DNA of 64,000 bases, taken from contig OZ038463.1 of the NCBI GenBank assembly GCA_964036295.1, positions 22,989,069 to 23,053,068 of the forward strand, written 5' to 3'. Numbering within the stretch: position 1 is the stretch's first letter; each line of letters starts with the position of its first letter. Shown piece after piece: positions 1 through 14,900 of the stretch. The notes under the pieces were generated by a model. That model had not been told where the DNA came from. It ran no database searches and saw nothing but the letters and a program-made list of their open reading frames with translations. Source of the DNA: Plumapathes pennacea. Taxonomy: Eukaryota; Cnidaria; Anthozoa; Antipatharia; Myriopathidae. A program made the translations under genes and the position numbers.

Positions 1-258
1 CTGTTTCAGAGCGAGGCCTGGTGCGAAGGCTTTCTTGTGAAAATTAATTTCACTTGCAAGTTAACTTTCGTGCAAATTAAACTAATTTCAGAAGAAAATT
101 GACCTATTTTGCAACAAGCCGTTCCCGAATTTCCAAAGCGATGCCCAGTACAAAAACCTTTCACATAAAAATGAGTTTGAGTTGCACTAAAATGAACACG
201 AGAACAGTAAAACAAATTTTCACGTGAAAGGCTTTGCACTTTGGCCTCGTTTTAAAAC
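1..258. repeat. MITE-like inverted-repeat element at window edge
   Basis: The first ~40 bases (CTGTTTCAGAGCGAGGCC, then a GGCTTT stretch) recur in inverted orientation at about 222-258 (GGCCTCGTTTTAAAACAG). This gives an imperfect terminal inverted repeat around ~180 bases of AT-rich non-coding DNA. The left end coincides with the window edge, so the target duplication cannot be checked. It lies downstream of the DNAJA2-like stop codon. The rest of 259-840 holds no recognisable gene. Confidence 0.45.
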
Positions 259-840
259 AGAGACACTTCCGATATGAGTCCATATATTTTTTGGGCAGCG
301 ACCATCAAATGTCACGTGATTTTGAATGAGCTGTTGCGCGCAATGTTTGTAAAACTCCATATTTTTGAAGGTAATGATATCATTGTTTCACTAAAATGAC
401 GTCAAAAACGTAATTCCCCGGTGAATTCCTCCCAACCGAGATACATACTCAGCTTTCTACTTCGAGAACAAGAATAGATCATGGCGCGGTGGCATTAATG
501 AACTTCACATTACAGTAGTCACAAGGCAATCTCTATGCCGCCAGGATAGGACAAAAGTTAGCATGTCAAGAACTGGAGTATGAAAGACCAATAGAGTCAT
601 TTTAAATACTGACATCCGAATTAAAAAAAAAAAAAAAAAAGCCTGCACATTCAAGAGTAAAAGAAAACACAAGGAATCCTGCCAAATACATGTAAACATG
701 ACTAAAATATAGCACGACGGAATTAATCGAGTCAAAGTGTATTACTACATGTACTTATTTGAATCTCGCACAAACTCTCCCCTTCCTCGTGTAATGCGCA
801 AACTGATTGTCAATTGAAACTCTTTTCTCTGTGAAATTCC

Positions 841-3800
841 TCACTGATGCGCGCACTGCACCTTGGGACCGTGGCCTCCCTCGTCATCGCTGCCGTCTTC
901 ATACAACTCTTTCCCGTGCTCTTGAGTATATCTCGAGTCCAGTTCTGTCAAGTCCACTTCTTCCATCTCGTCTGTGACTTGGGGCACCTTAGCCCGTGGG
1001 GGTAGTAAGTTTTCCAAAGACTTAGGAAGAAAAGAGGAGGAGAAAAGGAAAGAGAGAAACAGCGGAGGAGATGAAAGAACAAGTAGAGGAAATATTAATG
1101 AAAATTTTTTAGACACGGGGTGAATTTTGGGTCACGTGACCAGATCCTGTCTGGCCACACGACCCAAAATTGACAACGTGTCTGAAAACTCATCACCACA
1201 GGGTTTTCTGAGAGGAAGGGTTAAGCAAACTAGGGAGACGATGGCAACGTAAGGAAGCAATAAAAACGTGTCTAAGTATTCCTTATGGCTCTTCTTGGGT
1301 TGCTCAATTTGTTTTGTTTCCGCTGAGGTTTTATTGCGTTAACCGTCACTTACTAAGAAGAACGGCCTTGACGACCTAAACAAGAAGCGTTTGAAGTCGC
1401 ACGCCAGGTCACGATGACCAAAAGATCAGCTCAATTTCATAGATTAACGTGCGTCTTTTCTCCTCTGCAATTTCAGTTGTATTGTTTCGCCGACGTTGCC
1501 GTTGTCGTCCTCGACTTAAAAGCCCTATATTAGTGCAATCTTACCGTAATTTTGTCTTCTTCAATGAAGTTGTTCTCTGGAAACTGAATGTTAAACTTGA
1601 CGTAAAGGTTTCCCTTGTCGAACGGCCGTCTGTAGGTTGGCATTCCCTCTCCAACAACACCTCGTACACATCCTGAAAGACAACAGAAGCAGAGTCATAT
1701 AGTGAATGTTGGCTATACAGTGTGTACGAGTCCATTTGACTCATTCGGATGGAAGGCATTGGGTTAGAAGGGGGATGGAGGTAATCATCGGATGGATTTT
1801 TGCGAGGGGTGGGTTATCTACGGAAGTTTACGGTAGTACTTGCACAGCTACATTACAACTGACCATACACAACAGTCAACTAGCGCCTGGGGGAGGAGAG
1901 GAGGGAAGGGGGGGGGGGGGGGGGGGTTATCTACGGAAGTTTACGGTAGTACTTGCACAGCTACATTACAACTGACCATACACAACAGTCAACTAGCGCC
2001 TGGGGGAGGAGAGGAGGGAAGGGGGGGGGGGGGGGGGGGGGTTATCTACGGAAGTTTACGGTAGTACTTGCACAGCTACATTACAACTGACCATACACAA
2101 CAGTCAACTAGCGCCTGGGGGAGGAGAGGAGGGAAGGGGGGGGGGGGGGGGGTTATCTACGGAAGTTTACGGTAGTACTTGCACAGCTACATTACAACTG
2201 ACCATACACAACAGTCAACTAGCGCCTGGGGGAGGAGAGGAGGGAAGGGGGGGGGTTATCTACGGAAGTTTACGGTACTACTTGTACAATTACACTACAA
2301 CTGACCACACCACAACAGTCAACTAACCTGGGGGAGGAAGGGGGGGGGGGGGGGGGGGGGCTTATTTCCGAAAGTTACGGAACTACTTGTACAACTACAT
2401 TACAACTGACCACACCACACCACAACAGTCAACTAGCCTGGATGAGGGGGGGAGGGGGGGGGGGGCTGGGGCTTATCTACGGAAGATTACGGTACTACAT
2501 GTACAAATTACTGACCACACCACAACAGTCAACTAACCTGGCTCTATCACTTGTCCAGGGGGGTACTTTGCAACCAGATCTCTGCCATCCAGATGTTTAA
2601 TGACTAACTGGAAGCCACATAGCGCTTCCGTTAAGCTGATGGTTTTGTTCATGAAGAGATCAGCTCCTCTCCGGGTGAAGTTGTCATGCTCTTTCTGTTG
2701 TAGGACCAGAATTACGTCACCGGGATCCACGTTGGGCTGTGAAATCCAACACACATGTCAAACGCCATACACGCATGTCATAACTTCTTATAGAAATATT
2801 TCACAGTAGAACTCTATCGAGGCATGGGGAGTGAGTCTACAAGCCTAGAACATGAACAGAGTAGTCCAAGTGGTCCAAGTTTCAGAATGGTCCAAACAAG
2901 TTTGGCAGCATTCTAGGCCAAACAAGTAATCAAAGCAGCAAGGCAGCTGTAAGCTCGCAAATTTGTAAAAAGTACTTTCTGTGAGAGTAGGTATTTTATA
3001 ATAGAACTGGCTAAAGGCCACATTGTAAAATTTGCTCAATTTTAGGTATGGGTTCCGCGGGCCTCCACTTTCCCTGAACCGCGTATTTGATTTAGTCTCA
3101 GTTTTGAAAACCCCCTCACACAAGGCGGCAGAAGGTGAAAATTATAATACTTAGCGTGGCAATCGAATGGGAGAATTTACATTCTGACCGCCGAATCTTT
3201 GAACCGTAACGAAACCGTCAGAGTCGAAAAAAAAAAACCTCTGTTCGTGACTTCATTACTCATATCATGCACAGATTATCTTCGACATCTACATTTTCGT
3301 CAGAGGCTATGATCCTCCAGCCTGGGCTGCATCCTAACTAATACGTGCGTAAAGAAAACACGCTTTACTTCTTTTGGCTGAGTTTCAAGTTGAATAAGTG
3401 AAATCTGATACACTTGTTGACATTACTTGCGGTTTTGGTCAAATTCATTTTCGATTTCTTCTTCTTCCACTTGCGTACAGTATTTTTCATTGCTGGCGAA
3501 AATTAAGCAAAGCAAAGCAAATGCAATCAAGCGATAGCAATATTTCGACAAACTGAAGTCGCTCCGGGCTGTTACGGGTTTTTAAGCTTTGACCTAATTT
3601 ACCAAAACCTCGGTGATAATGGTTCTGGGCCCGGTTTTTCAAAGCACGATTAGACTAATCCTGGATTAGGTCTAAACTTTCATGTCATTTATATGCCTGC
3701 AAATGTGAAGGTTTGGTCCACAACAACTTCCTTTATGCGTTTTTAAGCTGGAACAAAACCCTGCAGCTTATTGGCAGAGAGATCGAGAGAAAGAATTTCG

Positions 3801-5889
3801 TTAATCCTGGATTAGCTTAATCGGCTTTCGAAAAACCGGGCCCTGAAATGTAAGAGATCGACTGGCAATTAATTTCGCAACAACTACGACGACTTGTTGT
3901 TTTTGAATTGCGTTATTACGACACACCAGTGTTAACGCGACCTTGATCATGACCAACTTTGGAAAACTGCAACTGCTTTATTTGGAAATCCATTGTTGAC
4001 AACAGAGGGAAGTAGGGAAGGCAAAGTGATTACAAAACCTCGCGAATCGAGCAAAACCTGGCGAATTCAATAAACATTTACACGTGTATTTTACAAGTTG
4101 GACCAAATCATGGATCTCACACGTTAAAATTCACTTTAATCCAATGCCATGTCCAAGTACTGTTGCAGCTATCCATATGAGACATTCTCTGTAACATTTT
4201 GTGGATTTTTGTCAGATTAGAGTCCATTTAGGGGTGTTTGAGTAATGGTCCAACGTGTAAAATAGTTACACATGTAAACGTTTATTAAATTGGCACCTGC
4301 ATAACTGTGATCTTTTGATCACAATCAGGCAAGCAAATGGCAATGCAATTTCCTGTTGCTGATTGGTATCTTCTTAAATGTAAGGCTGTATACAAATAGA
4401 GCGGTTTTCGGATGACTGTCGAAAGTAATTGTGTGATTGCTTTGGTGTTGCGTTTGCTTCGCTTTCGGATTGGTCCACACGAGTTTGTCAGCATGCTCAG
4501 CCAATCAGCAACAAAACCAAAACCAAAACCAAACACTTCTCACGCAAGCGATGGCGTGTACTCGCACTGCTGACTGGAAAGTAAAACCAAACGCAAGATC
4601 AAACGCAAATTACTTTGGCTTCCAATTGGCTGAACTGTTTTCTCTCAGTCTCTGTGATTGGCCTGTGTGATTACTTTGGTTTTGGTTTTGGTCGTACTTC
4701 TATTGTTGGTCGCACGTGTTTTTTGCTCGCCTCATTGATTGGCTCTGTGATTGCTTTGGTTTCTGATTGGTTAAAGTTGTTTCTTACAGCCTTCTGATTG
4801 GACGTGTGCTCATCTGAAAGCCAATCTATCATTTGTGCTGAAAGTGCAGTGGAACCAAAAATACTGTGGAAGGACAGATCTTAACTCCAGCTATTTTAGA
4901 AATAATTTCAAGATTTCCCAAAATGGAGTGAATGATTTTGTCAATAGTTAACATGTCTTACCTCTTGATCTCCTTCCCCTCTAAACGTGATCTTCTGTCC
5001 ATCATTCATGCCCTTGTCAACATGGACCTGAAAGCCAAAAATGCACACAAGTTAAAAGTTAACTGCAGCAAGTGTCCCGGTTTGTGCAGCCTTAGCAAAT
5101 TTATGGGCTTTTAAAGAGGTTTTCTAGGACATAGCTGTAAGACTCAATAATCATTTAACCCACACTAAATAACCTCCCCCCTCCCCTCCCCCCCCAAATA
5201 CTACAACCTCTGTCAGATACATGGTTGCCTCACATGCTGAAAGTGTGAAATTGATGACAGTGCCCCTGGCCCCATCCCCTCACTAACTTTGCACCTTCAC
5301 TGGAACAGAAAGCGATTGGAGAACATGAACTCAAACCGACATGAAATACTTTACGGCTACAAGCCAGAATACCCACACTATTACGCGTTTAACCACTTCC
5401 TGCTGATAGCGAAATATTACATACACCTTGCGCGAATCAGGTCTGAACTATTGAACATAAACGTTTTCCTCGCACTACTTCAAAACAAGATTCAATCAGA
5501 AAAAGAAATCGCCGTCAGAAATAATGCCTACGAAACTTACAAAAATAAATGGACCACGCTTTCAAATTGCGACTTTTAGACTGTTCCTAGCTTTTCTACC
5601 TGCACACTAGATTTAGTTTGCGCCTGCTGTACTTTTGTAATACTACGTACCTCTCTCAAGAGGAATTTATCCTCTGAGTTATTGAGCGTCAATGTCTGTC
5701 ACTGGAGTTTCAATCAATGTGAAATGTTTTGTGCGAAGTCCTTGTTTTGCAAGTATTATTATACAAAGATTGTTATGAGAGCCTTTTCGCTCTCATAAGA
5801 AACAAATTTAAATATAAAAAATATATAGTAACTATGTAGGTATGTAGTAAATCTGTAAGCAAGTATGTCAATATGTATGTATGTTAGTA

Positions 5890-5955
<66 letters not shown>

Positions 5956-8900
5956 AATAAATAAATAAAAACTTTGCACCTTCAGTACATGCGAGACTCG
6001 AGATGAAACAATTACTCTTTTGGACCATACTTTCAGGAGATTGCCCAGTGTGGGCTACATGTGGCCTAGAAAGTTCCTGTAGACTGCAGTCACATGCAAA
6101 GGGTGATCACAGTTCAACTGTCTTATAATGCACTGATGTTTCGGTAACGTATACCAGGAAGTAATGGTATTGCTGTACTCTCTTTTCTAACAAAAATTCT
6201 ACAAAGTTTATGGACTTCTCAAGGGATTTCAAGGACTTTTCAATAGAAAAATGTACTGTACAGCTAAACCCTCTATGTACTGATGTTACATTAGAGTATG
6301 GTAGACTACTATAGTAACATGTTACCTCCAGTATCTTGCTCTCTTTCAGTACTTTCTTTCCTTGGCATTTTTTACATCTATCTTTGGGGTTCACTGTTTC
6401 TCCTATGAACCACAAAAACAGTTCAATCTTATATCATGCAGTCTGCACGATTTACATCTTAGCATTTAATGGTAATTTGCTTTATTATTATAATTTTATT
6501 TATTTATTTATTTATTTTTTGTCCGAAAATTCCGTTTCTATTTTGTGTCTGATATAACGTTGCATGTATTAAATTTACATAAGCTCCCTCGATGAGCTTT
6601 AGCTCCTGGAGCAAATGTAACGCTCAAATATTGTTTAAATAAATATATAAAAAACAAAAACAAAAACATTATTTAATATGTGAGTCCACTTCAAAATGTG
6701 TGCTGTTGTTCACACAAGCTGCGGTCATTTATGTAGCACTAGAACTTTTCTAACCTTCACCGTGGCAGTCATTGCACATGGACTGCATTTGTTGCACCAT
6801 TCCTGGGCCAATCTGTCGAACAGACACCTTGACACCTCGACCCTTGCATGAATTACAGGGGCGTACTGCTCCTGGCTTCCCCCCAGCACTGCAACATCAC
6901 AAGTACAAATATATCTATGGTTATTGTTACTGTATAATAGGTAATACACTTAAGAGGTCTTCTGCTGTAAATTCGAGAAATAAATGCAAGAAGTCTGCAC
7001 CAGAAAAAGAAGCACTATTTCTGTGATATATTTCGATTTTCAATTTGACTCTGTAAGATGATCATGCATGAGTAACATCAAGAATAGTCAAGGAGCATAA
7101 GGGAAGATGTGACGGTTTTTGGTTGCCTTCCTGACCAGCCCCAGCAAAGGGGTACATGTATGTTGCTCCACTAAGGGAGATGGAAAGCTGATGAGTATAA
7201 TCGTGGACAAGCTGGAGGAATTGCTCCTTTTAAACTAGGTAAAAAATTCATTTTAGGAATATTTAGATCACAGAATATTTTTTATTGAACAATTTCAATG
7301 GAAAGCTGATGAGTATGATGGTGGACAAGCTGGAGAAATTGCTCCATTTAAACTAGGTGAAAAAAGCAGTTTAGGAATTCTTAAATCACAGAATATTTTT
7401 TGTTGAACATTTTTAGTGTGAAAAATATGTTCTTGTTATATATTTACAGTACTGTACATGTCACAAATGACTTGACTTCGTTGACCAAACATCATGTGCT
7501 GATTCTCAACCCCAACAAGAAAAACAAACTTGACGCTGCGCATGAGCAACAAGTGGCCTTTATAGTAATTTATTGATATAGTCTAAACAAAGACTAAATG
7601 CTCTGCACAAAGTGAAAGAATGCAACTTATAGTACTCACCCCTTACATGTTCCACAAATTACATTTTTGCTCAGCTGAAGTTTGGTGGACTTGCCATTAT
7701 ACAGATCCTCAAGGGTTACTCTACAGGACATACAGGATTTACAAGTGCATTAAACAGTAAAAAGCTCTCGTTCATAAATTTGTAAAATACAGATTGATGA
7801 ACCTGACCCTTTTACTCCCTAGAGTGATCAACTTCAATTTTCTTCTTCAATTTTTTCACCAGAGATATATCATAGCAATAAAGAGAATTTGGCTTTTGAT
7901 AGCATGTTCAAATGCTGATTAAATTATCAAGTCTCACTACATCAATCACACATTTTCTTCTTGAAGGTTGGGAGAATCTGTATTTTGAACTTGGGAGTGA
8001 AAGGGTTAACTTACCTTAGTGGATGAAATAAATCTTCTCCTCTTCGTCTCCTCGGTCTCCCACCCATGCCTCCTAAAAAAACAAAAAAAGATTTTAATAT
8101 CTGAGTATTTGTGGTGATACAGAGAAAAAAATCTTGTAACAAGACAATTTCCTCACAAATTTGAGTTAATATTCACCACTTCCAAGAAGTCATCTTTCAC
8201 AGTAACACTAGAATGCAACTTACAAACTGTCTAAGAAACAGGAAAGTGACCATTCCTACAAATGTCTTGCACAGTATTATGTATTTTCAACTAAGAAAGC
8301 AAACAAAACCTACAATCTTTCTTCAGACTCCTTGAATGTTATCATACATGATTATTTTACACAATCAAAGAAGGAAACTCAAACATTTTACAGAGCATAG
8401 TGCTTCTTATTCTGCTACAAATTGCTTTTTAGTTTAAATACTCCATTTCACAGAGAAAACTAGCTCTAACTTCTACATACTGTATTGTACTTTCACAGTA
8501 CAAATTCCTTGCTATTGTAATAAGAGTGACTTTACAGTAATAGTTAATACTGGTAGTTGATAACCGAGCAATATAACACACGTTTCCTTGTCTTTGTACT
8601 CTTCTATAAACACACGGAATGTTGTGAGAATACAGTATGAGAAAAAGTTCAAGATCACGAGCTGCTTCGGCAAGTGATTTTGATCTTTTTCAAGACAGTG
8701 TTCTCACAACAACTCAAGTGTTTATATAACAGTACAAAGACATGGCAATGCATGAACTGTATATTTATTTTATAAAATAACTGAATGTTAACACCTGTAA
8801 GAACTAAAACCATGTCTTTATACTTACTTATGAATGCACGTAGTATCATATGCTACTTTATAATTTACAATATAAAAATAGTACAGTGTCCAATATTGCA

Positions 8901-11900
8901 ATCTTTTCTTGTGAGGCATTGTGTTTAAGGCAAACTTCTATTGCATTCTATAGTACACATCTCGCCCCTTTTTTAGATTTTACTGGGTGCCTATGAAAAC
9001 AAGAAGCTGTACAATACAGATGAATAATAACAAAGGAGAAAAAAAAAAAAAAAAAAAAAAAAAAACAGAAGCAAAGTAAAGATTAAAAATGGAAGCGACC
9101 CAATCAGGCAAGGCAGGAACAGGACACAAAAACACATGTTGGGTGCTTGCCTTATAAAATAAAATATCATGTAATCAACTAAATAAGAGAAACTAAAGTT
9201 GCCTAAGCCAATAAAATATACAAAAGACAAAAATAAAAGTAAAGGCTAAGCTAATATTAATGGCAGGAGTGTCAGGCACCAAGCACCAGGTGCAAGTGGA
9301 TTCCATGTCAAAAACTGTATCTTACAAAGAGATGACATGGAGTTGGGGAAAAAAAAGGAAATGTTTGGAAGACATTTGGGCAGGAAAAAATCTGCAGGGA
9401 TATGTACACTGTTTTGTAATATCCCTCATGCAATTTCTCATTCAAACCTACGACAGACTAATACCAATGTTCATCAAGCTATTAAATTCAAGAAACTGCT
9501 CAACATCAGTCATAAACTGAATCAGTTATGCTAAGTTCTCTAGTTTGATATACTGACTGTACATATTTCTATTTTTGCATTGGACCTGTTCCATTGTGAA
9601 CAAACTGTATGGGTGAAAAACATGTAGGAATAAAACTCAAGAGGACTTGCTCGTGAAGCCAAAATCATCCATCAACAAGAATTCTCTGACATAAACTGTA
9701 CTGTTGATACATCAGCTTTCAATAAATGTCTAGGGGCTGCCTTGACTACATGCAGAAAAGGTGAGGTATCTGTATAACAATATAAAAACTACACATAGTA
9801 CAGTATGCTGTGCATTACATGTGTATGTCACTCTAGCCACACATGGACATGTCCTAAAGCAGACATCACACAGCCGCTTGATGTGAATTTGCAATAAACT
9901 CACCACAATAAAACAAAATGTCAGGTCAATATTCATCATTTCATCCACTTTCATACAAGCATGCTATAGCACTTTATGACAAATTATATTTCTGGAGAAA
10001 TGAAAAATGAAAATTGAAGTTGGCCATTTGCTATTTGCCGTGTTATTGGGGTAAGCTACTGTACAGATGCCCAGGGCGAGTTATTAGGAGCTGATTATGT
10101 CACTAATTCTTGATAAAATTTGACAATGTTTATATAACAGCAAGGTGGCAAGTTGCAAAAACTGAAATGCTTTATAAAATGTACAGTAGAACAAGTCTTA
10201 TAAGTAATATATATAAGTCAAATATACAGTTAGCATGACATGTATTGACATACAACATGCTTGATACATTACATACACAAAACTTTAACAAATGTCCACT
10301 GGTTTGCCATGGTGTGGACTCTTATTTATTACAATTTACTTCACCACATGCATTCTTGTGGACTCACTCGGCAAAGTCCCTCGTGATTCACAACATTTTG
10401 ACCATGTGCTGATGTAAATCATAGTAAATAAGAGTCCACACCATGGCAAACCTGTGGAATTTTTTTACCACAATATTTAAAAATAGACAAGAAAGTTTCA
10501 TTGTATTAGTGGCATTAGTGGTGCTGTCTGGACTCTCATTTACCACAGTAAATTGACCAATTAGAGAGTGAGGAACTAGTGAGTTATGGTAAAAATAAGA
10601 CTTGTTCTATTTCATACAGTATACAACTACATGTTAAACATAAGACTGTACATTTTATAGAGCGGTTTTCGGATGACTGTCGAAAGTAATTGTGTGATTG
10701 CTTTGGTTTTGCGTTTGCTTCGATTTCGGATTGGTCCACACAAGTTTGTCAGCATGCTCAGCCAATCAGAGACAAAACCAAAACCAAAACCAAACACTTC
10801 TCACGCAAGCGACGGCATGTACTCGCACTGCTGATTGGAAAGTAAACCAAACGCAAGACCAAATGTAAATTACTTTGGCTTCCAATTGGCTGAACTGTTT
10901 TCTCTCAGTCTCTGTGATTGGCCTGTGTGATTACTTTGGTTTTGGTTCCGAAAACAGCTCTAAAGCATTTCAGTTTTTGCAACTTGCCAACTTGCTGTTA
11001 TATAAACATTGCCAAATTTTATCAAACTTCTTGTGGACACACCCATGGTGCAGTGATTATGGCTCTCAAAATCAACTCTCTTGGTGTTGCTGTTGTTTGC
11101 GAGCAAGAGAACTTCTCACCTGCAAACAACAGTAACACCAGGAGAGCTATAAAGAGAGGTTATTACATGGGAAGGAGTGCAATGCAGCAGAGTTATTTTA
11201 TGAGTCAGTTTTATTTTTTTGAGCCTGCTTCAAATTGTTTATTATACAACAAACAAATCTGGGCAAACGTTTCTATCCGCATGCAAAATGAATAAACAAG
11301 TGACATGTTCGTAAACTTTGCTTGCAAAAATTGATCATGTAAGCTAATGACCCAGTTGATCTAGGTCTTGACAAGTGCAATACACTCCCATCTTTGCACT
11401 CATTTTGGCCTCTATTTGCACTCGAAAAAATGAAGTTATGTAATAAATGAGCTTATAATACCGAGCACATCTGAAATTGTGAATCATATTCCATATTTCC
11501 CACCTGCCACTGGCTCCATATCTGAAGCATATTGGAAGCCATCTAAATCTTCCCGAAGTTTGACCCTTTCAGTGTAGCAGTCAAACAATCTCCATGTAAT
11601 CTTGTTCAGCAAGCTTGTACATTCTCTACACAATTTCTGGATTATTTGAAAACAGATCGCACTGAAGCTTCCTGAACAGATCAGCAAGAAGGCTTGTCGT
11701 GTTATTAACAAAGGCAGCCGTTATTCTTCTTCTTCAAGTGTACCTCCACCCTACCCCTCTCCGGAAGTGAGTTAACAGCCTTGAGGTCTCGATAAAGGTT
11801 CGCGTGCCCCTTTTGGGAAAAAATCATTGTTGCATTACAATTTAACGAAGATACATGTATTATACATCGTTGTGAAGGTCTTGGCAGCAGATTACAGATC

Positions 11901-14900
11901 TGGTGTTATTGTTTTCAGGCACATTGAAGGTAAAGTACGATTGAGGTTAATTTGAAACTTGATTGTTTCAGAAATGGAAAGAAAACTTCTGTCAGCTTTA
12001 GTCGAAAATGCTAAGACAACTTTTTGAAGTTGACTAAGATACCATGTCGGTGAATTTTGATCCGTTTCGTTTTAAGGCTTTTATTCTCATTTAAAGTGGC
12101 GGGAGTGTTTCAGGGCCCATTTTTTATAAAAACTATTTAATAAAAAATGAACGAAACAAAAAAAAAAAACACAAAAATCGCCGACACAGTATTGAAGAAG
12201 AATATGTTGTCTACAGCTCACAAACATTTGAGCAATATTGACCAAAACACTCGAAAGTTTTGCTTCCCAAAAGACCTGGTTTTTCACGAAAATCCTTCAT
12301 CAATCCATGATCTAAATCTCACTCTACCTTTAATGTGTATGAAAAATGTAATACCAAATCTGCATTCTTCAGCCCCAGACCTTTACAATGATATATTGTA
12401 CATGTATATAGCAATGCTACAATGATTGTTTTCTGATATTTTTGAGGAACGCACGAACCTTTATCAAGACCTTGACTCTTTCACTCCCAACCTCAAATTT
12501 CTCCTTCAATCTCTCACTATAGAGATACATCACACAGTATTGAAGAACTTGGTTTTTTACAGCTAGTCTAACTAGAGAACTATCAGTTCTCACTATTCCC
12601 CTCATACTGTATTTTGAACTTGGGAGTAAATGTGTTAAAGGCGCATTGATCATTCTAATGTTGACAGTTGATAAACTGTTGCTCAATCGGTGGGGGAAAG
12701 GCATGTGATCCACCACAAAGTTAGGCACACAACAAATTTGCTGGGTCTTAGCGAGAGTACACTTTGCACTGAAGATGCGAAGTTAGAAAATCTAAATCTC
12801 GCACAGGAAAACTTAGGCTTCCATTTCACACACATGCAATAATATTATCATAATGTTGCCACAGTTGTCTTAGATTGTCCTGCTTAAACATAACATTGTG
12901 ATTACAGGTTGCTACCCCATTATCTATAGTATTGGGCCAGGTCACCTCCTGTGTATATTGTAATGTTATTTCTAGCATGCAAGTCTTTTAATAAAAGTAC
13001 ATAGTAGACTATGATGTTATGTTCATAGCAGAACAGGTACTACCCTTGCCAGGCTTCAATTTACTACACTTGCATCCAAAAAAATGTACCCTTGGCTAGG
13101 AAACAGAATATACAGGATTAAATGCACATGCGTGACATTCTTGACAGTATCTTGACTGATTGTATCAGATATCATGATGTGATTGTTGCATGCAGTGTTG
13201 CGGTTCTTTGCAGTCTAGAAGTTTATAATTAATTCAACTATTGCAGCAACATTGTGTACAACATTGCATGCATGCTATTCTGATCCTTATAACCAAATTA
13301 TTCTCACAACGTGAAATTCTAAATTCAACTACAGTACAGGTACCATGTATCACACTTGTTGGGTTCATAGATAGTTGGCATTTCAGTTCATTCATTTTGA
13401 CAGTTGTGTATAAGACATGACAACAGTGCCAGGAAATGTGATTTCAGGTGACATCAACATGCCAAACTTTCAATATATATTAAGGCTTCTATTCTCATTT
13501 AAAGTGGCGGGAGTGTTTCAGGGCCCATTTTTTATAAAAACTATTTAATAAAAAATGAACGAAACAAAAAAAAAACAAAAATCTCTGACACAGTATTGAA
13601 GAAGAATATGTTATCTACAGCTCACAAACATTTGAGCAATATTGACCAAAACACTCGAAAGTTTTGCTTCCCAAAAGACCTGGTTTTTCACGAAAATCCT
13701 TCATCAATCCATGATCTAAATCTCACTCTACCTTTAATGTGTATGAAAAATGTAATACCAAATCTGCATTCTTCAGCCCCAGACCTTTACAATGATATAT
13801 TGTACATGTATATAGCAATGCTACAATGATTGTTTTCTGATATTTTTGAGGAACGCACGAACCTTTATCAAGACCTTGACTCTTTCACTCCCAACCTCAA
13901 ATTTCTCCTTCAATCTCTCACTATAGAGATACATCACACAGTATTGAAGAACTTGGTTTTTTACAGCTAGTCTAACTAGAGAACTATCAGTTCTCACTAT
14001 TCCCCTCATACTGTATTTTGAACTTGGGAGTAAATGTGTTAAAGGCGCATTGATCATTCTAATGTTGACAGTTGATAAACTGTTGCTCAATCGGTGGGGG
14101 AAAGGCATGTGATCCACCACAAAGTTAGGCACACAACAAATTTGCTGGGTCTTAGCGAGAGTACACTTTGCACTGAAGATGCGAAGTTAGAAAATCTAAA
14201 TCTCGCACAGGAAAACTTAGGCTTCCATTTCACACACATGCAATAATATTATCATAATGTTGCCATAGTTGTCTTAGACTGTCCTGCTTAAACATAACAT
14301 TGTGATTACAGGTTGCTACCCCATTATCTATAGTATTGGGCCAGGTCACCTCCTGTGTATATTGTAATGTTATTTCTAGCATGCAAGTCTTTTAATAAAA
14401 GTACATAGTAGACTATGATGTTATGTTCACAGCAGAACAAGTACTACCCTTGCCAGGCTTCAATTTACTACACTTGCATCCAAAAAAATGTACCCTTGGC
14501 TAGGAAACAGAATATACAGGATTAAATGCACATGCGTGACATTCTCGACAGCATCTTGACTGATTGTATCAGATATCATGATGTGATTGTTGCATGCAGT
14601 GTTGCGGTTCTTTGCAGTCTAGAAGTTTATAATTAATTCAGCTATTGCAGCAACATTGTGTACAACATTGCATGCATGCTATTCTGATCCTTATAACCAA
14701 ATTATTCTCACAACATGAAATTCTAATTTCAACTACAGTACAGGTACCATGTATCACACTTGTTGGGTTCATAGATAGTTGGCATTTCAGTTCATTCATT
14801 TTGACAGTTGTGTATAAGACATGACAACAGTGCCAGGAAATGTGATTTCAGGTGACATCAACATGCCAAACTTTCAATATTCTTGTTCTTGAACAAGAAC

